Part shown: in pieces, positions 1 to 6,821 of the stretch
Layout of the letters: the number at the start of each line of letters is the position of its first letter
Position numbering within the stretch: the stretch's first letter is position 1
Origin: JBGPBY01 sp041481485
GTDB lineage: Bacteria > Acidobacteriota > Terriglobia > 20CM-2-55-15
Direction: 5' to 3'
Assembly (NCBI GenBank): GCA_041481485.1
Contig: JBGPBY010000287.1
Span: forward strand, 1-9,220
Length of the DNA: 9,220 nucleotides
The notes under the pieces: model-generated
The model's input: the letters and a program-made list of their open reading frames with translations, nothing else
Told to the model about the DNA's origin: nothing
Databases searched by the model: none
Made by a program: the position numbers and the translations under genes

Positions 1-500
1 ATGATCTCTACCCGTTGACTGGTGTCCAGGTGTTGCAATTCAGCATGATCCCGCGGCGATCTGCCATGGATGAGTTCCATTGCGAAGTAGGGCTGCGGCC
101 CAAAACCGGTGTCCACGGTACCGGCTTCGTAGATTTGCGCGATGCCGGGATGCTGCAATCGGCCGAGCGCCTGCGATTCCTGTTCAAATCGTCGTATCAA
201 TTGGTCGCTTACCAGGCCCGGCTTGATGATCTTGAGAGCTACAGTGCGGCGCGGTTGATCCTGTTCGGCTTCATAGACGACGCCCATTCCACCTTCACCG
301 ATTACGCGGAGAATCCGATATCGGCCAATGGTTACAGGGGTGCCTACGCCCGGGAGCTTTTCGATTCCAAGGGTATCTTTAGCGAGGTCCGGCGAGGTCT
401 CGAGCCCCAGTTCGAACATGCATCGCAGACAGCGCCCGCCCAGCACGCCGTCCTTCGGCAATGGGCCACCACATCGTTGGCACTGGTTTGATTCATTCAT
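1..500 (-). CDS. Ser/Thr protein kinase with N-terminal zinc-ribbon-like cluster (partial, C-terminal part off window)
   Basis: This bacterial eukaryotic-like protein kinase phosphorylates Ser/Thr on partner proteins; its target cannot be told from here. I read the reverse strand from ATG at 500-498 to the window edge, 166 codons with no stop. A GGAG Shine-Dalgarno at 511-508 lies 7 nt upstream and supports the start. Residues 7-27 hold C7-x2-C10 and C24-x2-C27, a probable zinc knuckle. The kinase domain starts near residue 59 (GRYRILRVIGEGGMGVVYEA). Its glycine loop is at 68-73, the ATP lysine at K90 (VALKIIK), the probable alpha-C glutamate at E108, and a hinge-like AMELIHG at 140-146. The catalytic HRD and DFG motifs lie beyond the window. 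The architecture is common in Acidobacteriota and Planctomycetes, where C-terminal TPR, WD40 or PQQ repeats often follow; none can be seen here. The gene is divergent from the secreted-protein gene. The kinase call is secure; the role is unknown. Confidence 0.93.
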   Translation of the reverse strand, partial: MNESNQCQRCGGPLPKDGVLGGRCLRCMFELGLETSPDLAKDTLGIEKLPGVGTPVTIGRYRILRVIGEGGMGVVYEAEQDQPRRTVALKIIKPGLVSDQLIRRFEQESQALGRLQHPGIAQIYEAGTVDTGFGPQPYFAMELIHGRSPRDHAELQHLDTSQRVEI

Positions 501-834
501 GGGCTGTCTCCGTGGAATCAACAGAAGCCGCCTGTACGAGAGACCCGCACGTGGTGTGAAATCCGGATGTCATTGCGGCCCTCATTAAATTTGGTATGCA
601 GTCTACCACTGTCGGCAACTGCTGCCCGACCTGCACATCTGCGTTAATAACTACTGAAGCAAACCGTCGCTTTCGTCACCGAGTCGCGCACAAAACAGCA
701 TCGCTCTTGTCTTGCGTGACGAAAGCGCCGGAATGCTTCAGTGTGTGTTGAGGCGTATTTTTGTTGGCTTGCGCGATCAACGAACTGGCCCGGAACATTC
801 TCTTTTGAGCCCGAACCGAAAGCGAGGACGACAC
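501..834. other. Divergent intergenic region (kinase / secreted protein)
   Basis: These 334 bp separate the divergent start codons of the kinase and the secreted protein, so the promoters of both should lie here. No convincing -35/-10 pair could be picked on either strand. The only structure I see is a 12-bp inverted repeat (listed separately). Short reading frames in this stretch have no ribosome site and resemble nothing I recognise. Confidence 0.6.
668..727. repeat. 12-bp inverted repeat between divergent genes
   Basis: The arm CGCTTTCGTCAC at 668-679 is matched exactly by its reverse complement GTGACGAAAGCG at 716-727, with a 36-bp spacer. The arms do not extend further on either side. 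The repeat lies about midway between the two divergent start codons, 107 bp before the start of the secreted-protein gene. It could be a dimeric regulator site, a looping operator or a leader hairpin. The arms are seen in the sequence; the function is inference. Confidence 0.5.
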
Positions 835-1482
835 ATGTCGCGAACAAAGACGCGTTCCCTGCAATGGCCGCTCGGATTAGTACTGTTGGCGATGGCTTTC
901 GGCCCTGTGTCGCGCGCTGCTCAGCAGGCTCCCCAATCCGCCATCAATCTGCCTCTGCCCGTACAGCGTTACATTCAGAACCCATCCCCTTTTCCGGCTC
1001 GGACAACGACGGTGACACCAGGAACACTACAGAAAGTGACATTGAAGGTCAAAGTCAAAGGGAGCCAATTCCCGCTCTCCGGACAATGGATATGGACTGG
1101 CACAATCTCGGGGGAAGGAGGGAAGCCGGAAAGCATTACGTTGAAGGTCAAAGTCGGCGGAACGAAACTGACAGGGAACTGGAACGAGACGGCTATGCGG
1201 ACCTACGACGGGATGGGCCCCATCTCGGAGATTTCGGATGGAGAGGTCGTCAATGCAACCACAATCACGTTTAAGCGGTGTAAGGGCACAGTTACCTACA
1301 TCACTGCTTACGGTGATGAATTTGGCATCCCCTCGCAGCATTCTATTTCTACATTTAAGAGATGTGAGCGTGACCGGTTCGGGCGCTTGAAGAGCGATCA
1401 GACCGTCGTAGAGTACACCGGCAAGGTCAGCAGCAATGACTTGACGCTGACCATAAAGGTGACTCCTGGCAATTCACATTAG
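835..1482 (+). CDS. Secreted hypothetical beta-rich protein (215 aa)
   Basis: Function unknown. The start ATG at 835 has GAGG at 824-827, 7 nt upstream. An in-frame extension back to 712 has no such site and would spoil the signal peptide. Residues 1-29 form a Sec signal: positive MSRTKTR, then a hydrophobic WPLGLVLLAMAFG stretch, with probable cleavage near SRAAQ. The mature part is rich in beta-strand patterns. LKVKV occurs twice (residues 70-74 and 103-107), encoded by an identical 15-bp stretch at 1042-1056 and 1141-1155. TFKRC also occurs twice (about 145-149 and 173-177), giving the only two mature cysteines, C149 and C177, which could form a disulfide. The GxWxW...ITLKVKVGGTKLTGNW...EYTGKVSSNDLTLTIKV layout resembles small exported lipocalin-like or beta-barrel hypothetical proteins that I associate with Acidobacteriota and Planctomycetes. 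No catalytic motif is visible. It is probably monocistronic. Confidence 0.8.
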   Translation: MSRTKTRSLQWPLGLVLLAMAFGPVSRAAQQAPQSAINLPLPVQRYIQNPSPFPARTTTVTPGTLQKVTLKVKVKGSQFPLSGQWIWTGTISGEGGKPESITLKVKVGGTKLTGNWNETAMRTYDGMGPISEISDGEVVNATTITFKRCKGTVTYITAYGDEFGIPSQHSISTFKRCERDRFGRLKSDQTVVEYTGKVSSNDLTLTIKVTPGNSH

Positions 1483-1501
1483 CGCTGGAAGCTCCGGCGC
1501 T
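1481..1501 (+). terminator. Possible weak hairpin terminator overlapping the stop codon
   Basis: The TAG stop of the secreted-protein gene (1480-1482) overlaps a compact hairpin. A 9-bp stem (one G-U pair) joins 1481-1489 to 1493-1501 around an AGC loop. The T-run after it is poor (TCTGCGATTT), so intrinsic termination is uncertain; it may instead protect the 3' end of the transcript. Confidence 0.35.
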
Positions 1502-1534
1502 CTGCGATTTGGGTTCCTCCGAAAATCGGAAACA

Positions 1535-1678
1535 ATGCCGGCGGAACTCAAAGAATTGGTTTGTTTTCAGAAGGCCAATGCAATTCAGGAAAATAGCTTG
1601 AACAAGGACTGGCGGAAATCCGCAGGTTTCCCGCCCAATGATGCGAAGACGGAAACCCTGAAAAAATACCACAAGTAG
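1535..1678 (+). CDS. Doubtful small ORF (47 aa)
   Basis: ATG at 1535 opens a 47-codon frame (MPAELKELVCFQKANAIQ..., ending ETLKKYHK) with TAG at 1676-1678. It is preceded only by a weak GGAAA at 1528-1532, three to four nt away. The product would be a basic, soluble, helix-prone peptide with one cysteine. The third codon positions do not show the G/C preference of the neighbouring genes. I recognise no family. It may be a chance frame, or a remnant of a longer gene. Confidence 0.18.
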   Translation: MPAELKELVCFQKANAIQENSLNKDWRKSAGFPPNDAKTETLKKYHK

Positions 1679-1769
1679 ATAATAGGACCTTCTCTGGGCC
1701 ATCCCTTAGATATGAAGTTTCCCTCAAAGAGATGGATTCATTTACACAAATAATCATGCGAAACATTTC

Positions 1770-1852
1770 CGCACTGTAGGTGCGGTCTGTGACCGCCCAA
1801 ATTTTCGCGGCTTTGGAAATCGCGGGCGGTCACAGACCGCACCTACAGTGCG
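1770..1852. repeat. Perfect 29-bp inverted repeat (long hairpin, likely dispersed REP/MITE-like element)
   Basis: The arms 1770-1798 and 1824-1852 are exact reverse complements over 29 bp and surround a 25-nt loop. Each arm contains the core GTAGGTGCGGTCTGTGACCG, or its complement. A hairpin of this length is very stable. It ends 24 bp before the helicase ribosome-binding site, so it would lie in the helicase leader if transcription starts upstream of it. I associate similar CGGTCACAGACCGC-type palindromes with dispersed intergenic repeats in Acidobacteriota genomes, but this window holds only one copy. It carries no T-run, so it is not a typical terminator. Confidence 0.85.
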
Positions 1853-1876
1853 ACAGGAAAGTTCTGACCGTAGACG

Positions 1877-1882
1877 AAAGGA
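1877..1882 (+). promoter_or_regulatory. Ribosome-binding site that fixes the helicase start
   Basis: AAAGGA at 1877-1882 lies 6 nt before ATG 1889. The alternative in-frame TTG at 1886 would be only 3 nt away, so ATG 1889 is the better start. Confidence 0.7.
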
Positions 1883-1888
1883 TTTTTG

Positions 1889-4621
1889 ATGTCTCAATCC
1901 GGTTCAAGCGCCACCAAGAAAAGCACTCAGTTGTCCCTGTCCGACAAGCTGTCGCGGTTGACCTATGCACAGACAGTCAAACTCCTGGGAAGCGATGGAG
2001 TCCGGCTATTGCGGCCCGGAGACAAGTGGGACTTTACCCTCGAGCAGGACGCGTATGTCGGCGAAGACTTCTTCCGATTGAAATTCCCGTCGGACGGAGG
2101 CGGGAACGAGTCTCCACGAATCGTTGTCACCATTTGGCTGGCGGAGGATGCACATGACCGCCTGCAGTGGAGATGCACCGCATGCCAATCCCTGTGCGAA
2201 CACATTGGTGCTGCGTTCTCAGTAATCCTCGACGAAAAAATGTCGCTGGGACTGGCGGCGCCTCCGCAGGAGCGCATTCCTGTAGAAAGCCTCAGCGAAA
2301 CGGAACTCGTGGAGCGCGCAATCGAAGAGCGGCTGGAACGGGCGCTCTCGGAACGAATGACCTTCAAGCCGGCTGACGCCAGCCAGCCCTGGACGGATTA
2401 CACGGCCACCAGCAGGGTTTCCGGAAAATCGTATCGGGTTGCGGTTCGCGGCCGCAATCCAGGCGACTCGTATTGTTCATGCCCGGATTTTCGGACGAAC
2501 ACACTGGGGACATGCAAGCACATTCTCCAGGTACTTGCGAAACTGAAGCGAAGGTTTCCAGCTGCAGCGTTGAATCGCCCTTATAAGCGAACGAATATCA
2601 GCCTTCATATCCAATATCGCGAACACGCAAGGTTGCGTCTACTCCTTCCCGAAAAACTCGATCCAGTAGTCTCCGAGCAGCTGGGCCCCCTGCGTGACCG
2701 GGACATCGACAATTTCCCGGATCTGCTACAGCGGATTCAACAACTGCAGCGGACGGGACGGGCGGTCCACATCTATCCCGATGCGGAGGAATTCATTCAG
2801 CAGAGGCTCTTGCTTGACAGAGTGGCCAGTCGCGCCGCCGAAGTTCGCCGCCAGCCACAATCGCATCCGCTGCGCCGGGAATTGCTCAAGGCCGAACTGC
2901 TGCCGTATCAACTGGACGGCATCGCATTCGCCGCCGCAGCCGGACGGGCCGTTCTGGCCGATGATATGGGACTCGGCAAAACCATCCAGGCCATTGGCTT
3001 GTCGGAATTCCTCGCGCGTGAAGCGGACATATCCAAGGTGCTTGTGGTTTGTCCGGCATCGGTGAAATCGCAATGGCGAAATGAGATTCACCGCTTCTGC
3101 GACCGCGGCTGCCAGCTGATTTCCGGCGGCGTCGCATTGCGGGGCTCTCAGTACGCCAATGACTGCTTCTTTACCGTGTGCAATTACGAACAAGTCCTGC
3201 GCGATATTCTTTCGATCGAGCCCGTCAAATGGGACCTCATCATCCTGGACGAAGGCCAGCGCATCAAGAACTGGGAGGCGAAGACCAGCAATGTGATCAA
3301 GGGACTCCGCTCGCGCTTCGCCCTGGTGTTGTCCGGTACGCCGCTGGAAAACCGGCTCGACGATCTCTATTCGATCGTTCAGTTCATCGACGACCGCCGT
3401 CTCGGCCCGGCGTTTCGTTTTTACAACCGCCATCGCGTGGTCGATGAAAAGGGAAAGGTTCTTGGATACAAGAATCTTTCAGAGCTGCGCGAGAATCTGA
3501 AACCCGTCCTGCTTCGGCGAACTCGCGAATCCGTGCGTCAGCAGTTGCCGAAACGCACAAATGAAATCGTTCGCATTGCTCCAACACAGGAACAGTTGGG
3601 ACTGCATAAGTCCCACATGCAAATTGTCAGCAGCATCACGCGAAAGAAATTCCTGACGGAAATGGATCTGTTACGGCTGCAGAAACATTTGCTCATGTGC
3701 CGTATGTCGGCCGACAGCACGTTCCTGGTAGACAAACAGCAGCCGGGTTACTCCTCGAAACTTGAGGAACTCGACGATTTGTTCGAACGGCTGTTTTCAG
3801 AACAGAACCGGAAAATCCTGCTCTTCTCCGAATGGACCACCATGCTGGATCAGATCGAACCGCTTCTGAAGAAACGCCGCATTCGATCTGTCAGACTGGA
3901 TGGCTCCGTGCCGCAAAAGCTGCGTCAGGGACTGGTTCAGGAATTTCAGACCAATCCCGATTGCCGGCTATTCATGTCGACAAACGCCGGATCGACGGGG
4001 TTGAATCTTCAGGCTGCCAACACCGTGATCAACGTGGACCTTCCCTGGAATCCTGCAGTGCTCGAACAGCGCGTCGGCCGGGCCTATCGCATGGGTCAGG
4101 ATCAGCCTGTGCAGGTTTTCATTCTCGTGACGGAAGCCACGATCGAAGAAAGACTCCTCAGCACTCTCTCGGCAAAACATAGTCTGGCTCTTGCCGCTCT
4201 GGATATTAATAGCGATGTGAACGAAGTCGCGCTTGCCGGCGGTATTGAAGAACTCCGAAGACGTCTCGAATTCCTGCTCGGGGCAAACCCGGAGGCGCCG
4301 ATCGATGAAAGTGCCCGCCGGGAAAGCGAACTGGCCGCTGAACGCAACAGCCGCCGTGAAAAACTCGCAACTACCGGAGGACATCTGCTGAGTGCTGCGT
4401 TTCAATTTATTGGCGAGCTTTTGCCGCAACAGTCCGAAAGCGAATCCACTGGAACAGCAGCTACGGCAGTGGCATCTGCATTGAAACACAGTCTCAACGA
4501 GCTTGTGGAGAGGGATGCGGAGGGGCGCCCGAAGCTTACTTTTGTATTGCCGGATTCTATTGCTCTCGACAATTTCACGAACGTTCTGTCGCGGCTGCTC
4601 GTCCGAACTCAGTCCGCATAG
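1889..4621 (+). CDS. SNF2-family DEAD/H-like ATPase/helicase with N-terminal SWIM zinc finger (910 aa)
   Basis: A cytoplasmic Swi2/Snf2 ATP-dependent DNA translocase, of the type that remodels protein-DNA or RNA polymerase complexes; its bacterial substrate is unknown. Residues 196-211 (C-x-C-x10-C-x-H) are a canonical SWIM finger. A second, compressed cluster C96-x2-C99-x3-C103-x-H105 lies before it. The ATPase core starts near residue 335. Motif I is DDMGLGKT at 358-365 (K364), motif II is DEGQ at 454-457 rather than the common DEAH, and motif III is SGTPLENR at 482-489. The helicase C lobe carries KILLFSEW, then STNAGSTGLNL, then motif VI with Q727-R and GRAYRMGQ to 737. A tail of about 150 residues follows, partly charged and helical. 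Full length and unbroken. The next gene starts 28 nt downstream, so it is probably co-transcribed with the KdpD-like pair; the functional link is unclear and it could be chance adjacency. Confidence 0.95.
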   Translation: MSQSGSSATKKSTQLSLSDKLSRLTYAQTVKLLGSDGVRLLRPGDKWDFTLEQDAYVGEDFFRLKFPSDGGGNESPRIVVTIWLAEDAHDRLQWRCTACQSLCEHIGAAFSVILDEKMSLGLAAPPQERIPVESLSETELVERAIEERLERALSERMTFKPADASQPWTDYTATSRVSGKSYRVAVRGRNPGDSYCSCPDFRTNTLGTCKHILQVLAKLKRRFPAAALNRPYKRTNISLHIQYREHARLRLLLPEKLDPVVSEQLGPLRDRDIDNFPDLLQRIQQLQRTGRAVHIYPDAEEFIQQRLLLDRVASRAAEVRRQPQSHPLRRELLKAELLPYQLDGIAFAAAAGRAVLADDMGLGKTIQAIGLSEFLAREADISKVLVVCPASVKSQWRNEIHRFCDRGCQLISGGVALRGSQYANDCFFTVCNYEQVLRDILSIEPVKWDLIILDEGQRIKNWEAKTSNVIKGLRSRFALVLSGTPLENRLDDLYSIVQFIDDRRLGPAFRFYNRHRVVDEKGKVLGYKNLSELRENLKPVLLRRTRESVRQQLPKRTNEIVRIAPTQEQLGLHKSHMQIVSSITRKKFLTEMDLLRLQKHLLMCRMSADSTFLVDKQQPGYSSKLEELDDLFERLFSEQNRKILLFSEWTTMLDQIEPLLKKRRIRSVRLDGSVPQKLRQGLVQEFQTNPDCRLFMSTNAGSTGLNLQAANTVINVDLPWNPAVLEQRVGRAYRMGQDQPVQVFILVTEATIEERLLSTLSAKHSLALAALDINSDVNEVALAGGIEELRRRLEFLLGANPEAPIDESARRESELAAERNSRREKLATTGGHLLSAAFQFIGELLPQQSESESTGTAATAVASALKHSLNELVERDAEGRPKLTFVLPDSIALDNFTNVLSRLLVRTQSA

Positions 4622-4649
4622 GCTGCCTCATCCGCGGTAGGATATCCCT

Positions 4650-5753
4650 ATGCCGAACGGCCGCCCCAGCGCAGATGAACTACTGTCAAGAATTGAAACT
4701 GAAGAAAGCAAAAGGCACCGGGGCCGTCTGAAGATCATTCTCGGTTACGCTTCCGGAGTTGGCAAATCCCTTCAAATGCTCGACGAAGGCCGGCGGCGGG
4801 CGGAACGCGGCGAAGACATTGTCGTGGGGGCGATGCAGCCGCAGTCCTCTTCGGAAGTTCAGGAACTCCTTTCAAAGCTTGAAATCATTCCCATGCGCCG
4901 CATCGACGATCGCTTGGCGATGGATCTCGCCGCCATCGAAAAGCGCCATCCGCAGGTCGTACTCATCGATGGACTGGCCTATGACAATCCTCCGGGAGCA
5001 AAGAATCCGACACGATGGCAGGACATTGAAGAGTTGCTCGCACTCGGAATTTCCGTCATTACCTCCGTGAATCTGCAGTACGTCGCGGAATTCCAGGACG
5101 AAATTGCTTTGATTACGGGAAAGCGATCCTCCGAGACTGTTCCTCGAAGTTTTCTGGAACAGGTGGATGAAATCGTTGTTGCCGATGTTCCCGCCGCGGA
5201 AAGTCTGACGCGCACCGGGCCGGGCAAGTCCGGTGAGACTCTTTCCCAGGAAGAGCACCGGTTGTCGCGCCTGCGGGAAATGACGATGCTTCTGGCCGCG
5301 GGCGTCGTCGACCTGCAATTGCAGTTCTATCTACGAAGCCACGGCATTGAAGAAATGTGGGGCACCCACGAACGTATTCTTGTTTGCCTCACCCCGCGCT
5401 CCAACGCCCGAAAGCTTCTGGAAAGCGGCCGCCGGAACGCCGACCGCTTCTCCGGAGAGCTGTTCGTCGCATATGTCAAACAGTCAAAGCTTTCAGCGGA
5501 GGATCAGGCCGCGCTCGAGCGCAACCTGGCCATCGCACGGGAAGTTGACGCGCAACTGGAGGTGCTTGAGGGTTCGGATTCCGTGAGAGCCATCATCCGC
5601 TTCGCACGCGAGAAAGGCATCACTCAGATTTTTATCGGTCACAGCATGCGGGCCGGCTGGTGGAACAAGCTGCGGGGGAATCCCGTCGAACGATTGATTG
5701 AATCTGCCGAAGGCATCGACGTGCGGGTGTTCCCGCAAAGGTCAGGCCAGTGA
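4650..5753 (+). CDS. KdpD N-terminal-domain protein 1: degenerate P-loop ATPase plus USP domain, no histidine kinase (367 aa)
   Basis: Soluble homologue of the cytoplasmic N-terminal part of the K+/osmosensor KdpD; the transmembrane and histidine kinase parts of full KdpD (about 900 aa) are absent. AGGA at 4639-4642 lies 7 nt before the ATG. After an 18-24 residue charged leader comes GRLKIILGYASGVGKS, with the Walker A lysine at K39. The Walker B stretch reads LIDGLAYDN: D107 is kept, but the usual DE(L/F)AH glutamate is G108 and the His is Y111. The ExHxRxDT segment after beta-2 has become AMQPQSSSEV. TRWQDIEELLALGI (121-134), the NLQ at 141-143 and ETVP (162-165) remain. The stretch 182-205 is Gly/Ser/Thr-rich and diverges from the family's KxGKVY segment. 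A USP domain follows (about 241-362) with an intact GHSMRAGWW loop at 330. Its last four bases overlap the next gene. Nucleotide binding may remain; hydrolysis is doubtful. Confidence 0.9.
   Translation: MPNGRPSADELLSRIETEESKRHRGRLKIILGYASGVGKSLQMLDEGRRRAERGEDIVVGAMQPQSSSEVQELLSKLEIIPMRRIDDRLAMDLAAIEKRHPQVVLIDGLAYDNPPGAKNPTRWQDIEELLALGISVITSVNLQYVAEFQDEIALITGKRSSETVPRSFLEQVDEIVVADVPAAESLTRTGPGKSGETLSQEEHRLSRLREMTMLLAAGVVDLQLQFYLRSHGIEEMWGTHERILVCLTPRSNARKLLESGRRNADRFSGELFVAYVKQSKLSAEDQAALERNLAIAREVDAQLEVLEGSDSVRAIIRFAREKGITQIFIGHSMRAGWWNKLRGNPVERLIESAEGIDVRVFPQRSGQ
5737..5741 (+). promoter_or_regulatory. Ribosome-binding site for the second KdpD-like gene (GTG start)
   Basis: AAAGG at 5737-5741 lies 8 nt before GTG 5750. 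It supports this non-ATG start, whose GTGA overlap with the preceding TGA stop suggests translational coupling of the two KdpD-like proteins. Confidence 0.6.
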
Positions 5754-6817
5754 GCTCTTCACGGGGACGGCTGAAGATCTATCTCAGCTACGCCGCAGGT
5801 GCAGGTAAGACTTATCGCATGCTGGAAGACGCGCAGCAAATGAAACAGCGCGGCGCCGATATTGTCATCGGTTATTTCGAGCCGCACAAACGCAAAGACA
5901 CGATAGCGAAAACGGAAGGACTTGAAATGATCCCGCGGCGCAGGATCGAGTACCGTGGCGCCGTCTTTGAAGAAATGGATACGGAATCCATTCTATTGCG
6001 ATCGCCTGTGATTTGTCTGGTCGATGAGTTTGCACACACGAATGTTCCAAGCTCCCAGCGCGTGAAGCGATGGGAGGACGTCATTGCACTTCTGGATGCC
6101 GGCATTGAAGTGTGGACGACGATGAATCTGCAACACCTGGAGAGTCTCAACGATCAGGTATTGCAGGTTTCAGGGATCCGCGTCCGGGAAACCGTTCCAG
6201 ACTGGGTGATCCGGCAGGCGGATGAAGTCGTGATGGTGGATGTCACACCGGAAGCATTGATCAACCGGCTGAAACGCGGTGTCGTCTATGAACCCGAAAA
6301 GGCAGAACGGGCCCTTTCGAATTTCTTCAAGGAACAGACTCTGGTCGCCCTGCGCGAGCTGGCTCTTCGGCAGGCGGCGCATTCGGTGGAGACACGCCAT
6401 TTTGAAACTCCGGCGGATGCAACCATCCGCGGAGCCGATCGCATTCTCATTCATGTCACGGCGGATCCCGCAACCGCCATGCTCATTCGGCGAGGTCATC
6501 GGGTATCGGATTATCTTCAGGCCGATTCATTTGCGGTTTATGTTTGCCCGATGGCGAATGTGTCCGAGCTGCCACCCGGAGAGCGGGAAGCCGTGGAACG
6601 CCATTTGAATTTCGCCCGCAACCTGCGGATCGAAACGCGGATTCTCAATTCCGATAACATCGCAGAGAGGCTGGTTGAATTTGCGCGCGACCAGCATGTA
6701 ACGCAGATTTTCCTTGCCCGCCCATCGGTCAGGACCGGAAAGAGAAATATCGTCTCCAACGTCATTGAGCTGGCCCGGGATATGCAGATCATTGTTGTCG
6801 CGGAACGACGCAAATAG
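5750..6817 (+). CDS. KdpD N-terminal-domain protein 2: intact P-loop ATPase plus USP domain, no histidine kinase (355 aa)
   Basis: Second soluble KdpD N-terminal homologue, closer to classical KdpD than its neighbour. The GTG start at 5750 overlaps the previous stop (GTGA) and leaves only four residues before the conserved GRLKIYLSYAAGAGKT (Walker A K20-T21). The EPHKRKDT motif is at 44-51, Walker B is LVDEFAH with D92-E93, then KRWEDV, TTMNLQHLESLND (123-135), RETVPD (146-151), and the KRGVVY...FFKEQTLVALRELALRQ segment typical of KdpD. A USP domain spans about 231-351 (ILIHVTADP to IIVVAE). Its nucleotide loop reads FLARPS, with A323 where KdpD and the first paralogue have Gly. No membrane segment or kinase follows. 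No KdpA, B, C, E or F gene is in the window. It is translated with the first paralogue, so the products may form a hetero-complex (inference). It ends 4 nt from the convergent permease stop. Confidence 0.93.
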   Translation: MSSSRGRLKIYLSYAAGAGKTYRMLEDAQQMKQRGADIVIGYFEPHKRKDTIAKTEGLEMIPRRRIEYRGAVFEEMDTESILLRSPVICLVDEFAHTNVPSSQRVKRWEDVIALLDAGIEVWTTMNLQHLESLNDQVLQVSGIRVRETVPDWVIRQADEVVMVDVTPEALINRLKRGVVYEPEKAERALSNFFKEQTLVALRELALRQAAHSVETRHFETPADATIRGADRILIHVTADPATAMLIRRGHRVSDYLQADSFAVYVCPMANVSELPPGEREAVERHLNFARNLRIETRILNSDNIAERLVEFARDQHVTQIFLARPSVRTGKRNIVSNVIELARDMQIIVVAERRK

Positions 6818-6821
6818 AGCG

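Larger units (their letters stand above)
1483..1888. other. Intergenic region before the helicase cluster
   Basis: These 406 bp hold most of the small hairpin just after the secreted-protein stop, a doubtful 47-codon ORF (1535-1678) and the perfect 29-bp inverted repeat at 1770-1852. The promoter of the helicase/KdpD-like cluster probably lies here as well, but I could not identify boxes. Minus-strand frames that cross this stretch run antisense into the secreted-protein gene and have no protein-like features. Confidence 0.55.

Noticed and set aside
15..491. Plus-strand open frame of 158 codons over the left edge
   Set aside because: It is antisense to the kinase, whose minus-strand frame gives a clear glycine loop, ATP lysine and zinc cluster with a good ribosome site.
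580..625. Possible minus-strand promoter (TTGCCG, 16 nt, TACCAA) for the kinase
   Set aside because: The -10 element is too far from consensus; it could be chance.
1427..1702. Minus-strand frame of 91 codons after the secreted-protein gene
   Set aside because: It overlaps the end of a better supported gene and has no ribosome site or protein-like pattern.
2726..3433. Minus-strand open frame of 235 codons
   Set aside because: It lies opposite the SNF2 ATPase core and has no recognisable motif.
5372..6808. c-di-AMP binding by the USP domains of the KdpD-like proteins
   Set aside because: The SxS...FTAxY motif that I recall for c-di-AMP binding by Staphylococcus KdpD is not intact in either protein (FVAYV and SFAVYV at the equivalent strand), so binding cannot be claimed from sequence.
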